A stretch of 64,000 nucleotides of DNA from contig NZ_CP041690.1 of NCBI RefSeq assembly GCF_008000755.1, positions 3,381,001-3,445,000 of the forward strand, written 5' to 3'. The position numbers were made by a program, and so were the translations under genes. Shown here one piece after another: positions 44,856-53,694 of this stretch; position 1 is the first letter of the stretch, and each line of letters starts with the position of its first letter. The DNA comes from Youhaiella tibetensis (lineage in GTDB: Bacteria > Pseudomonadota > Alphaproteobacteria > Rhizobiales > Devosiaceae). The notes under the pieces were generated by a model. That model saw nothing but the letters and a program-made list of their open reading frames with translations, ran no database searches and was not told the DNA's origin.

Positions 44856-44935
44856 CCCCGCGGTGCTGCTGGTGCTGGCAACCGGACTTGCAGCCAGCGC
44901 CGCGCTTTACCTCAGGCCCGCGCCCGCCGCCGCAC

Positions 44936-45766
44936 TCAGGTCGTGAGCCCGTTCTCCCGGCGGAAGCGCTCGGCCCATTCCCGGCTGGTGGTGCCGCCCA
45001 TCTTGGAAGTCGGGACCGGCACGCTTTGCGCCAGCGCCGGATCGCGCCCGAGGGCGGCAAGGACGGTGGCGAGGGCCGACTGCGGGTCGGCTGTCATGGT
45101 CTCGTAGACGAGGCGGACCGGCTCGATGCCTCGCGCCTTGAAGAAGCCGTCCCAGGCGACGCCGTCGCTCTCGAGCTCGCTCACCAGTTCGCCGATGCGC
45201 CGGCCGTCATAGCTATTGGGCCGGATGGTCTCATCGCCCTCAAGCACCGAGCCATCGGCCGCAAGGTGCCACAGCCCGCTCTGCTCGGCGCGCACCAGCG
45301 AAACGGCCTGCGCCACCTTGTCCCGGCGGGAGAGGTGAATGTAGAGCGGCGGGCCGAAAGCCTGCTCGAGCCGCTCGGTCACATCGGCGCTGCCCCCGAA
45401 CAACCGGTCGAGCCGGCGCGACGCCTCGGCGACACTGACCCACATCAACCGAAGCCCGAAAATCCCGGTGCCGTTGGTGCCTTCCCGGATCATCGCGGGG
45501 AGGAACGCGCGATCGAAGGCGACGGTATCGGTGCCGCCTTCGTGCGGCACGCCCCACTCGCGCGCCCAGTAGCCGAAGCTCTGCTCGCGGAAATAGGAAT
45601 TGGGCCGCCCCGCGACGCCCGAGGCCGCCAGCATCTCGCAAAGCAGCGTGCTGCCCGAGCGCGGCGTGCCGCAGATCACATAGGACGAATACTGGGGCAC
45701 GGCGGCACTCTCGGCGGGTCGGAAGGAAGAGGCGGGAAGCTTGCGCCCTCCCCGCCCCCGCAACAC
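44936..45766 (-). CDS. Stf0-family sulfotransferase
   Basis: A 276-residue protein with the PAPS 5'-phosphosulfate loop CGTPRSGSTLLC near residue 32, a FGLRLMW segment and LSRRDKVAQAVSL typical of Stf0 (trehalose 2-sulfotransferase-like) enzymes. It would transfer sulfate from PAPS to a sugar or lipid hydroxyl in the cytosol. The GTG at 45766 overlaps the nucleoside hydrolase stop (TAGTG); GTG 45700 is an alternative nearer the fold. The true acceptor is unknown. Confidence 0.82.
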   Translation of the reverse strand: MLRGRGGRKLPASSFRPAESAAVPQYSSYVICGTPRSGSTLLCEMLAASGVAGRPNSYFREQSFGYWAREWGVPHEGGTDTVAFDRAFLPAMIREGTNGTGIFGLRLMWVSVAEASRRLDRLFGGSADVTERLEQAFGPPLYIHLSRRDKVAQAVSLVRAEQSGLWHLAADGSVLEGDETIRPNSYDGRRIGELVSELESDGVAWDGFFKARGIEPVRLVYETMTADPQSALATVLAALGRDPALAQSVPVPTSKMGGTTSREWAERFRRENGLTT

Positions 45767-46725
45767 TACGCGCCCTGGACGATGACGTCGTGAATGAGCT
45801 TAAGCACGGCCTCGCTCTGGATGCCGATGGCCGCGAGCTGGCTCGGATAGCCGTCCCAGTCATTGGGCGGGAAGCCGCGCCCGTCGGCCTTCTGGATGGT
45901 CTGCCCGTCGGCGATGCCGCCGCAGACGACGCGGATGGCGCCCGACTGCATGGTGAAGAACTCGGGATTGGTGACATAGGCCGCCGCGCAGCTGTCGTGC
46001 ACCATCATGCCATCGGGCACAACGGTCTCGTAGAAGTCGACATAATACTGGGAAACATCGACCACGAGCTGGGCGCGCGAGCCGCCGGCCTTGCCGATAT
46101 CGGCAAGCTGGGAGCGGGTCATGATGGTCCTGGCGGTGACGTCGAGCCCGATCAGCACCACTTTCCAGGGCGCCGTCATGACGATGTCAGCCGCTTCCGG
46201 ATCGCCGTGGATATTGGCTTCGGCCACCGGGGTGACATTGCCGTTGGCCGTGATGCCGCCGCCCATGATGACCACCTGCTTGACCAGCCCGGCGATCTCG
46301 GGAGCTTCCTGAAGCGCCAGGGCGAGGTTGGTCATGCGCCCCACCGCCACCAGCTCGATCTCGCCCGGATGAGCCTTGATGGTCTCGATCAGGAACTGGT
46401 GCGCCGGGCGCGCATCGAGCGGCACGTCGATGCTCTCGGGCAGCTCGATATTGCCCAGTCCGTTGTCGCCGTGAACGATGGTGGGCGGCTCGCGGTCGGT
46501 GCGGGTGCGGTCATAGGTGACGCCGGCACCCTTGGCGACGGGCGCCTCGATATTCCAGGCCTGCTTGAGAAACAGCGCATTGCGCGTCGTGGTCTCGATG
46601 CGGGCATTGCCGAAGACGGTCGTGATGCCCACAAGTTCGATATCGGGATGATGGTGCAGGTAGAGCAGCGCCATCGCGTCGTCGATACCCGGATCGGTAT
46701 CGAAGATGACTTTGTGCTTGGTCAA
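45766..46725 (-). CDS. Nucleoside hydrolase (IunH-like)
   Basis: A 319-residue inosine-uridine-preferring nucleoside hydrolase. The Ca-binding DTDPGIDDAMAL motif is at residues 9-20, VAVGRMTNLALAL in the middle, and EANIHGDPEAA and a C-terminal Asp follow. It splits N-ribosides into base and ribose. It is co-directional and coupled with the Stf0 gene, probably by location rather than pathway. Confidence 0.92.
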   Translation of the reverse strand: MTKHKVIFDTDPGIDDAMALLYLHHHPDIELVGITTVFGNARIETTTRNALFLKQAWNIEAPVAKGAGVTYDRTRTDREPPTIVHGDNGLGNIELPESIDVPLDARPAHQFLIETIKAHPGEIELVAVGRMTNLALALQEAPEIAGLVKQVVIMGGGITANGNVTPVAEANIHGDPEAADIVMTAPWKVVLIGLDVTARTIMTRSQLADIGKAGGSRAQLVVDVSQYYVDFYETVVPDGMMVHDSCAAAYVTNPEFFTMQSGAIRVVCGGIADGQTIQKADGRGFPPNDWDGYPSQLAAIGIQSEAVLKLIHDVIVQGA

Positions 46726-46815
46726 TTGAACGTCCTTACGTGTTGCAGGCCGAGGTTTTAGGCGATGCCACAGGCGGACGCTAGGGGGATCGGGGGCCCC
46801 GCCCCGAAACGAGAA

Positions 46816-46836
46816 AAGGCGCCCCGAGGGCGCCTT
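46816..46836 (-). terminator. Terminator of the first DUF1127 gene
   Basis: Nine-bp stem AAGGCGCCC / GGGCGCCTT with a 3-nt loop followed, on the minus strand, by TTCTC. Sits 28 bp after the DUF1127 stop. Confidence 0.72.
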
Positions 46837-46864
46837 CCCAATATCTGCGACTTGACCGGGCCGA

Positions 46865-47008
46865 CTAGAACGAAGCGGTGCGGGCGACGGTCTTGATGTC
46901 GGCGCGCGAGATGCCCAGGTCCGATAGCTGCCGGTTGCTCAGCGAATTGAGCTCCCGGATGGTGACCCGGTATTGCGCGTACTTGGCGAGCGTTTCACGA
47001 ATGTTCAT
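46865..47008 (-). CDS. DUF1127 domain small protein, copy 1
   Basis: A 47-residue protein with the DUF1127 core (RELNSLSNRQLSDLGISRADI). Such short Arg-rich proteins in Rhizobiales bind RNA or tune phosphate and central carbon regulation; this copy's role is not known. It is about half identical in sequence to the next copy 183 bp away, and each has its own terminator. Confidence 0.85.
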   Translation of the reverse strand: MNIRETLAKYAQYRVTIRELNSLSNRQLSDLGISRADIKTVARTASF

Positions 47009-47140
47009 TTATTAGGCCCCTTGCTGATGTCGCCTAAGGATGAGGCAATTTGCACTGGAGCGAAAGCGGGCGACGCGAAGAGCAGGCATGCAGCGCGCAC
47101 AAGTCTGGGGATGCAGGGAAACAGAATCCCAAACGAACAA

Positions 47141-47162
47141 AAGGCGCCTCGATGGGCGCCTT
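47141..47162 (-). terminator. Terminator of the second DUF1127 gene
   Basis: Stem AAGGCGCC / GGCGCCTT with a 6-nt loop, then TTTTGTTTG on the minus strand. Arms match those of the first DUF1127 terminator. Confidence 0.72.
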
Positions 47163-47190
47163 CGTTCGGACATTTCCGGGAGGCTGCTGC

Positions 47191-47334
47191 TTAGAGCGCC
47201 TTGCCGCGAGCCACTGCATCGATATCGCCGCGGGTGATGCCGAGATCGGCGAGCTGGCGATTGTCGAGCGAGGAGAGTTCACGGACGGTGCGGCGATACT
47301 GAGCGAACTGCGAGAGCTTCTGGCGAATGGTCAT
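47191..47334 (-). CDS. DUF1127 domain small protein, copy 2
   Basis: A 47-residue DUF1127 protein (RELSSLDNRQLADLGITRGDI). It shares length, start motif and terminator design with copy 1, so the pair looks like a tandem duplication. Both reading frames are too short to stand out from length alone but are supported by the conserved family core. Confidence 0.85.
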   Translation of the reverse strand: MTIRQKLSQFAQYRRTVRELSSLDNRQLADLGITRGDIDAVARGKAL

Positions 47335-47585
47335 TTTCAGGTTCCTTCCTTGTACGCACCCTATGTAGGGGAACCCGACTGCACCGAGTAGATGGCATTA
47401 GGGAAGGGTAGCCATGCTGCATACGCATATATATTTAACTGCTATTCAGTTACGATCTGCCAAAACGAGCGCATTTCTGGTGAAATTCGGGTAAAAGTGC
47501 ATGAGCGTGCCCGGCCAAAACGCCAGCGGCCGCCTCTCCCGGAGAGAAGCGGACGCCTGAGGATGCGTGAAGCGGGAACGGCGCG

Positions 47586-48413
47586 CTAGTCGCGCTTGAC
47601 CTTGCGGATGGCGCCGGCCTGCGGATCGTAGCCGCGCGCTGCGAGGAGGAACGCCACGACCGTGCAGCCCAGCACCACCGCCAGCGAAATCCAGTTCATC
47701 TTGCCATAGCCGGCGAAGCGGATGAGTTCGACCGCATGGGTGAAGGGATTGACCATCGAGAGCCAGTAGACGATGTCCGCCCCCGCCTCGCGGAGCTTCC
47801 AGAGCGGATAGAGCGCCGAGGACAGGAAGAACATCGGGAAGACCACGAAGTTCATCATGCCCGAAAAGTTCTCGATCTGGGGCGTATAGACCGACACCAG
47901 CAGGCCGAGCGAACCGAGCATCAGCCCGGCAAGGATGATGGCCGGGATGATGGTGAGGCTGCCCCAGCCCGGCAGCCAGTAGCCAAAGAGGCGCGCCACC
48001 AGCAGGAAGGCATAGACCTGGAGCATCGAGAGGATCGTGGCGCCCGCGATCTTGGCGAAGAGCAGGTAGCTGCGCGGCAACGGGCTCACCAGCATCACGC
48101 GCATGACGCCCGCTTCCCGGTCATAGACCATCGAGAGCGCCGACTGCATGCACTGGAAGAGGATGACGATGCCGATCAGGCCGGGGATTATGTATTCCTG
48201 GTAGGGCGTGTAGGTCTCGTAGGGCTCGATGATCGAGACGCCCAGAAGGTCGTGCAGGCCCGTCGCGAAGACCAATAGCCACAGGGCCGGCCGCACCAGC
48301 GCCGAGAGCAGGCGCTCGGTCTGGCGCAGGAACTTGGCGATCTCGCGCCAGGTGATGGCGTATAGGCCCAGCCACAGACGAAAGGGGCCCGTGGCCGCTG
48401 TTGCTACTGACAC
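47586..48413 (-). CDS. ABC-2 type permease of the PQQ-associated ABC system (PedC-like)
   Basis: A 275-residue ABC-2 permease with six membrane helices, a YTPYQEYIIPGLIGI segment and VSPLPRSYLLFAKI. It overlaps the PQQ-associated binding-protein gene by 10 bp. Families like this accompany PQQ alcohol dehydrogenases in Pseudomonas (ped/qbd genes) and methylotrophs. Its ATPase is on the opposite strand at 53691. The direction and cargo of transport are unsettled. Confidence 0.82.
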   Translation of the reverse strand: MSVATAATGPFRLWLGLYAITWREIAKFLRQTERLLSALVRPALWLLVFATGLHDLLGVSIIEPYETYTPYQEYIIPGLIGIVILFQCMQSALSMVYDREAGVMRVMLVSPLPRSYLLFAKIAGATILSMLQVYAFLLVARLFGYWLPGWGSLTIIPAIILAGLMLGSLGLLVSVYTPQIENFSGMMNFVVFPMFFLSSALYPLWKLREAGADIVYWLSMVNPFTHAVELIRFAGYGKMNWISLAVVLGCTVVAFLLAARGYDPQAGAIRKVKRD

Positions 48414-49591
48414 TTATGCTCCGGTTCGTCGGTGCCCAGGGTATCGAGCGTGTTGGTCTGGTGGAGGAACCCGCTCAGAGGCGCGACCTCGATGACGGCA
48501 TTGTTGGTCGCCAGCATGATCGGCTGACGCAATTGACCATCCCAGGAGCGGAAGTTCAATTGCACGCCCTTGGAGCCATCGATCTTGAAGCGGTTGCCCC
48601 GGATGTACTCGGCCACCTTGGCCGGGTCTTCCGAACGCGCCTTGGCATAGGCGGTGACGACGGCCTTGGCGGCGATCCAGGTCGACCAGTCCTGCCCGGT
48701 CATGTGCCGGCCATCCGCCAGGTCCGCGAACCGCGAAATGACCTGGGGCGCCCCGTAGCGCTCGAAGGTCCAGTTCCACTCGCTCGAGACGAGGCCGGTG
48801 GAGCCGACAACCGGGCGCGGCAATTGGGTGGCATAGGGCAGGTAGCGGGCATATTCGCCGTTGTTGTCGGCGATGTAGACCACGTCGTAGTCCACCCCGC
48901 CGGTCAGCAGCAGGGGATTGTTCTTTTCGCGGTTGGCTGGATCGGTGGCGAGCGTGAACTCGCGCGTGTCCACCACGTCGAAGCGCTGACGTTGCGCCGA
49001 CTGCTTGAACGCCTCGGCCATCGCCTTGTCGCGATCCAGCGGCCCGACGAGCACCAGGACCTTGGTCCAGTTGCGGGTGCGCAGGTACTGCACCAGTGCA
49101 TCGGCGTCCATGCGGTCCGAAGCGCCGGTGTGCAGCAGGTTCGGGTAGCACCGGTTGCGCAGCACGTCATCGGGTGCGGTCGCGTTGATGAGGGTTACCG
49201 GCAGGTCCTTGGTCTGGCCCGCCACCTGGTCGGCGAGGTCGCCCGGCAGGTCCATGATGATGAAGTTCTCGCCGCCCGCGACCATGTCCTTGACCTTGGC
49301 CACCAGGCTTTCGGCATCGGCGCCGACCTGCTCGTCGAGCTTGAACTGGATGTCCACCGCATCGCTGACCATCTTGAGGTCTTCGATGCCCATGCGGGCA
49401 CTGACCACCGGATTGCCCGCCGGGGCGATCTCGATGCGGGTATAGACGATGTCCGGCTGGTAGCGCGGATCGTCCTGGAGCCCGAGATAGCCGACAGTGA
49501 CCTCCCGAGCCAAAGAGGCCCCGCCGGCCAGCACCGCGAAGGTGCTGGCGGCGAGGCCCAGGAGGACAGGCCGAAACCTTTTCCTAGTCAT
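48404..49591 (-). CDS. PQQ-system-associated ABC substrate-binding protein (PedB-like)
   Basis: About 395 residues with a signal peptide (MTRKRFRPVLLGLAASTFAVLAGGASLA) and a branched-chain amino acid-type periplasmic fold. It matches the binding proteins of PQQ alcohol-dehydrogenase systems: EVTVGYLGLQDDPRYQPDI after the signal and QRQRFDVVDTREFTL further on. ATG 49591 overlaps the beta-propeller stop. Its ligand is unknown. Confidence 0.82.
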   Translation of the reverse strand: MTRKRFRPVLLGLAASTFAVLAGGASLAREVTVGYLGLQDDPRYQPDIVYTRIEIAPAGNPVVSARMGIEDLKMVSDAVDIQFKLDEQVGADAESLVAKVKDMVAGGENFIIMDLPGDLADQVAGQTKDLPVTLINATAPDDVLRNRCYPNLLHTGASDRMDADALVQYLRTRNWTKVLVLVGPLDRDKAMAEAFKQSAQRQRFDVVDTREFTLATDPANREKNNPLLLTGGVDYDVVYIADNNGEYARYLPYATQLPRPVVGSTGLVSSEWNWTFERYGAPQVISRFADLADGRHMTGQDWSTWIAAKAVVTAYAKARSEDPAKVAEYIRGNRFKIDGSKGVQLNFRSWDGQLRQPIMLATNNAVIEVAPLSGFLHQTNTLDTLGTDEPEHKCQ

Positions 49592-50567
49592 CGATAACCA
49601 CCGAATGCGGGACACGTCCGATCGGCAGCGACTTGACCGGCTTCATGGACCCCATGTCCACGATGGTGATGTCGTCCGAAAGGCCGTTGGCCACGATTGC
49701 CGTCTTCTCGTCGCGCGACAGGTCCACCGACCAGGCGCGCTTGCCGACCAGGATGTACTGCAGCACGTCGTGCGTCTTGGCGTCGACCACGGCCACGTGG
49801 TTGGCGCGGCCCAGGCTCACCAGTACCTTCGAGCCGTCCTTGGTGATGGCCATGCCCACCGGCGTCACGTCTTCCTCGCGGAAGCCGGGCGGCACGAAGA
49901 CCAGGCTGTCGCCTTTGATCTCGAGCGTCTTGGTGTCGATGATGTAGATCTCGCTCGAGAGTTCGCACGAGACCCACAGTTCGGAGCCATCGGGCGTGAG
50001 CACGAAGCGGCGCGGACGCGTGCCGACCAGGATGTTCTTGGTCACGGCGCCCGTTGCGGTGTCGACCACGTGCACCATGTCGGCAACCTCAGAGGTCACG
50101 AACGCGGTCTTGCCGTCCGGCGTGACCAGCACGCCCTCGGGCTCGGCGCCGGTCGGCACGTCCTGGACGGAAATGCGCGATTCAACGTCGATGGCTTCGA
50201 GCCGCGAGTCTTCCTCGTTGGAGACGTAGATCAGCTTCTCGTCCGGCGAGAAGGCGAAGACCTCGGGGCTCGGGCCCGTCGGGATGGAATCCACCACCTC
50301 GAGCTTGTCGACGTCGATGATGTCGATGGCATCGTCATCGCCGCACGCCACGTAAAGCAGGGTGTGATCGGCGTTGAAGTGCATGTCGCGCGGACGACGC
50401 GAGGTCTTGATGCGCTTGATGACGTTGTAGTCCTTGTCCAGGACGACAACCTCGTTGCCCTTCTCGGTGGAAACGAAAATCTGCCCCGTATCCTTGGCCG
50501 AGGCGGGCAACGCCGCCCCGGCAACAAGGAACAGAGCGACGGCTGCGGTGAGCGCCAGTCTTTTCAT
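49584..50567 (-). CDS. YVTN-type beta-propeller protein associated with PQQ catabolism
   Basis: A 327-residue exported protein (signal MKRLALTAAVALFLVAGAALPASA) made of about seven YVTN-like blades, e.g. GQIFVSTEKGNEVVVLDKD and the recurrent NEEDSRLEAIDVES pattern. Proteins like this sit with PQQ dehydrogenases and the PedABC set. It may bind or present a periplasmic partner; no catalytic residues are evident. Confidence 0.83.
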   Translation of the reverse strand: MKRLALTAAVALFLVAGAALPASAKDTGQIFVSTEKGNEVVVLDKDYNVIKRIKTSRRPRDMHFNADHTLLYVACGDDDAIDIIDVDKLEVVDSIPTGPSPEVFAFSPDEKLIYVSNEEDSRLEAIDVESRISVQDVPTGAEPEGVLVTPDGKTAFVTSEVADMVHVVDTATGAVTKNILVGTRPRRFVLTPDGSELWVSCELSSEIYIIDTKTLEIKGDSLVFVPPGFREEDVTPVGMAITKDGSKVLVSLGRANHVAVVDAKTHDVLQYILVGKRAWSVDLSRDEKTAIVANGLSDDITIVDMGSMKPVKSLPIGRVPHSVVIDD

Positions 50568-50579
50568 TTGGCAGATGCC

Positions 50580-51011
50580 TTACTTGACGATGAACTTGCC
50601 CTTGAGGCCCTTGTTTTCATAGCCCGGGACCCAGAAGTCGTACTCGCCCGGACGCACCGGCACGAACGAGATGTTGAACGTGCCGCCATCGTCGAACTCG
50701 AGGCTGTAAAGGCCGCCGGCTTTGACTTCGAGGTCGTTGACCACGATCTGGTTGATCCAGGAATTGCGCACCAGCTCGGGGAAGACGAACGCCATCTCCT
50801 CGCCGCCATCGCTGGTGATGTCGAGACGGTAATACTTGCCGGTCTCGAGCTGATATTCGGTCTCGGAGAACTTGAGGTTCTCGGTGTCGATCTTGAGCTC
50901 GGGCAGGTCGGTACCATTGGCCGCCAGATTGCCTTCAGCGAGGACGGGAGCAGAGGCCGCAAGGGTAGCGGCAACGGCCAGGCCGGCCAAGGATTTTACG
51001 ATAGGACCCAT
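50580..51011 (-). CDS. Cupredoxin-fold periplasmic protein lacking copper ligands
   Basis: A 143-residue protein with a signal peptide (cleaved near PVLAEG) and a cupredoxin-like beta-barrel (ENLKFSETEYQLETGKYYRL; VVNDLEVKAGGLYSLEFDD). At the C-terminus, where copper proteins have Cys, His and Met (pattern CPGHxxxGM), this one reads VPGYENKGL, and the mature chain has no His or Cys. A blue-copper site is therefore impossible. It is the first gene of the PQQ-associated minus-strand unit. Likely a structural or binding partner. Confidence 0.75.
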   Translation of the reverse strand: MGPIVKSLAGLAVAATLAASAPVLAEGNLAANGTDLPELKIDTENLKFSETEYQLETGKYYRLDITSDGGEEMAFVFPELVRNSWINQIVVNDLEVKAGGLYSLEFDDGGTFNISFVPVRPGEYDFWVPGYENKGLKGKFIVK

Positions 51012-51197
51012 AGATAATTCCTTCCCCCAAAGACAGGCCGAAATGGCCGCTCGAAGCTTTCTTGACAATGCCGGGCAAGATACGATTGCGACCTGGTGGT
51101 GCAACGACGTTCCCGCAATACTGAACATAGTCATCCCTAATAAGTTGCGGTGCTAGCGCTTTGCGCCAACTGAGAAAACGCTCACCAGGTGAGGAAC

Positions 51198-52184
51198 ATG
51201 CGTAGTCTTTTCAAAATGATGCTGGCCGGCGTCGCCATCGCGGCCACCGTTACCTCCGGCTTCGCGCAGGAGGCCAACAAGATCGTGGTGGGCGTCCAGG
51301 AGAGCGGCACCGTCGGCTGGGAACTGGCCGCCATGCAGAAGCTCGGCCTCGACAAGAAGAACAACCTCGATCTCGAGATCCGCAACGTCGCCGACAGCAA
51401 GGCCGGCCAGATCGCGCTGCAATCTGGCGCGGTCGACGTGATCCTCTCCGACTTCGTCTGGGTCTCGCTCCAGCGCGCCCAGGGCAACATGGTCACCATG
51501 GTGCCCCATTCGCTCGCCGTTGGCGCCCTCATGACCTCGCCCGACAGCGGCATCACCAAGGTCGAGGACCTCAAGGGCAAGACCCTGGCCGTCGCCGGCT
51601 CGCCCGTCGACAAGAGCTGGGTGATCCTGCAGGCCTATTACAACAGCAAGACCGGCGGGCACCTGGCCGATGACGTCTCGGCCAAGTACGGCGCGCCCCC
51701 GCTCGTGAACGAACTGCTGGCCAAGGGCGAGGCCCCGGCCGCGCTCAACAACTGGAACTGGAACGCCCGCGCCAAGGTGGACGGCAAGGTCGAGGTGATC
51801 TCGGTCGCCGACATGCTCAAGGACCTGGGCGTCGCCGAACAGCCCCCGCTGCTCGGCTGGACCTTCACCGACGCCACCGGCAACGACAAGAAGGCCGCGC
51901 TGACTGCGTTCCTCAATGCCTCGTTCGACACCAAGCAGGCCCTGCTCACTGACGACAAGGTCTGGGACGACATCCGGGACATGACCGGCGCCAAGGACAA
52001 TGACGCGCTGTTCGCGCAGATCAAGAACGACTACCGCGCCGGCATCGTCCAGCACTACGATCCCAACCACATGGAAGCGGCCGAACAGTCCTTCGCGCTG
52101 ATGGCCAAGTTCGGCGGCAAGGATGTCGTCGGTGACCAGACCGCGCTTTCGGACGGCACCTTCTGGAAGGGATACCAGAAATAA
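51198..52184 (+). CDS. NitT/TauT-type ABC substrate-binding protein
   Basis: A 328-residue exported protein with a signal peptide (MRSLFKMMLAGVAIAATVTSGFAQ). It is of the NMT1/TauA family (VGVQESGTVGWELAAMQKLG; VDVILSDFVWV; LKGKTLAVAGS). ATG 51198 follows GAGG. In PQQ/lanthanide loci of methylotrophs such proteins appear beside the dehydrogenase, but what they bind is not established. With the permease and ATPase downstream it forms a complete importer. Confidence 0.86.
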   Translation: MRSLFKMMLAGVAIAATVTSGFAQEANKIVVGVQESGTVGWELAAMQKLGLDKKNNLDLEIRNVADSKAGQIALQSGAVDVILSDFVWVSLQRAQGNMVTMVPHSLAVGALMTSPDSGITKVEDLKGKTLAVAGSPVDKSWVILQAYYNSKTGGHLADDVSAKYGAPPLVNELLAKGEAPAALNNWNWNARAKVDGKVEVISVADMLKDLGVAEQPPLLGWTFTDATGNDKKAALTAFLNASFDTKQALLTDDKVWDDIRDMTGAKDNDALFAQIKNDYRAGIVQHYDPNHMEAAEQSFALMAKFGGKDVVGDQTALSDGTFWKGYQK

Positions 52185-52204
52185 GCCAGGAGCCGCGCGG
52201 ACGG

Positions 52205-52984
52205 CTGCCGGCGAAGGCAAAGCCTACCCGTAACCTGCGCGACTTCGCACTCGAAGCCCTCTCGCTGCCCCTGCTGCTCGTCATCTGGCAGGTGCTTTCG
52301 ATGGTCTTTGCGAACCGCCTGTTCCCTTCGCCCATCGACGTGGCCGGGCACCTTTGGGTGCTCGCCACCACCGGCAAGCTGTTGCCCGACCTCGGCAAGA
52401 CGCTGACCCGCGCCGCCATCGCCTTCTTCGTGGCCATGGCGGCCGGCACGGCCATCGGCATCGCCTTCGGGCGCGTGCGCTGGGCCGACCGGCTTTTCTC
52501 CACCTGGGTGGTCGTCGGCCTCAACCTCCCCGCCATCGTGGTGGCGATCGTCCTCTACATCTGGCTGGGCCTCACCGAATTCGCCCTGATCCTGGCGGTC
52601 ATCATCAACAAGGTGCCGCTGGTCATCACCACGATCCGGGAGGGCGTGAAGAGCTTCTCGCGCGATTACGACGAGCTTGGCCTCGCCTTCCGCATGCCGT
52701 TCCTGCGGCGTCTGCGGCTGATCTTCATCCCCCAGCTGATGCCCTTCGTGCTGGCCGCGGCCCGCACCGGGCTGAGCCTGGTCTGGAAGATCGTGCTCGT
52801 CTTCGAAGTGCTCGGCAGCGACGGCGGGGTGGGCTACCGCGTCTCGGTGTTCTTCCAGTTCTTCGACATCACGGGCATCCTTGCCTACACCGTTGCGTTC
52901 ATCCTCGTGGTGCTCGCACTCGAATACGGCGTCATGCGCCCCCTCGAAAGAAGCGTGCTCAAGTGGCGGACGGACCGGAACTGA
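52205..52984 (+). CDS. NitT/TauT-type ABC permease
   Basis: A permease of the SsuC/TauC class with an EAA loop (YDELGLAFRMPFLRRLRLIFIPQLMPFV). The first ATG (52292) would remove membrane helix one (LSLPLLLVIWQVLSMVF). The only plausible start that keeps it is CTG 52205, after a CCAGGAG site, giving ~259 residues, the usual length. The start is thus uncertain. It is transcribed with the binding protein upstream and the ATPase downstream. Confidence 0.8.
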   Translation: MPAKAKPTRNLRDFALEALSLPLLLVIWQVLSMVFANRLFPSPIDVAGHLWVLATTGKLLPDLGKTLTRAAIAFFVAMAAGTAIGIAFGRVRWADRLFSTWVVVGLNLPAIVVAIVLYIWLGLTEFALILAVIINKVPLVITTIREGVKSFSRDYDELGLAFRMPFLRRLRLIFIPQLMPFVLAAARTGLSLVWKIVLVFEVLGSDGGVGYRVSVFFQFFDITGILAYTVAFILVVLALEYGVMRPLERSVLKWRTDRN

Positions 52985-53694
52985 AGATCGACATCACCGA
53001 AAAGCGCTTCAACGTGCTGCCGGTGCCGCTCTACGAAGACCTGCACATCGAGGTGCCGGCCGGACAGGTGCTGGCCCTCGTCGGCCCCTCGGGGATCGGC
53101 AAATCCAGCCTGCTGCGCCTGGTGGCGGGCATCGACACCGACTACGACGGCACGATCACCATCGCCGGCACGCCGGCCAAGGATGCCCCTCCCCCCGGCT
53201 TCGTCTTCCAGGACTCGCGCCTGCTGCCCTGGCTCACCGCCATCCAGAACATCGAGGCGGTCAACCCCGCCATCTCGCGCGATCAGGCACGCGCCATGCT
53301 GGCCCGCGTCGGGCTGGACGGCTTTGCCGACGCCTTCCCGCACCAGCTCTCGGGCGGCATGCAGCGCCGCGTCGCCCTGGCGCGCGCCTTCTCGGTCAAT
53401 TCGCGCCTGCTCCTGCTCGACGAACCCTTCGTCTCGCTCGACCGGCACCTGGTCTCCGGACTCCAGAAAGTGCTGCTGGACCTGATGGCCAACGAAACCC
53501 CGACGGCAATCCTCGTCACGCACCTGCCCGACGACGCCGCCCTTCTCGCCGACCGGGCCATTGTTCTCGACGGACGCCCGGCCCGCGTGGTAGCCGACAT
53601 TTCGTTCGAAAGCCGGCGCGGCGCGCGCGACCCCCAGGAATTGCAGCGCCTGACGCAATTGCTTTCGGCCTATTCGGAGGAAAAGGCGCTATGA
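52963..53694 (+). CDS. NitT/TauT-type ABC ATP-binding protein
   Basis: A 243-residue ATPase with Walker A GPSGIGKSSLL, signature LSGGMQRRV, Walker B LLLDEPFVSLD and switch His in VTHLPDD. It begins at GTG 52963 inside the end of the permease gene and its stop overlaps the next ATPase (ATGA). It powers the NitT/TauT-type importer. Confidence 0.87.
   Translation: MADGPELKIDITEKRFNVLPVPLYEDLHIEVPAGQVLALVGPSGIGKSSLLRLVAGIDTDYDGTITIAGTPAKDAPPPGFVFQDSRLLPWLTAIQNIEAVNPAISRDQARAMLARVGLDGFADAFPHQLSGGMQRRVALARAFSVNSRLLLLDEPFVSLDRHLVSGLQKVLLDLMANETPTAILVTHLPDDAALLADRAIVLDGRPARVVADISFESRRGARDPQELQRLTQLLSAYSEEKAL

Noticed and set aside
50580..51011. Functional blue-copper electron carrier
   Set aside because: None of the copper-ligand residues is present in the mature protein.
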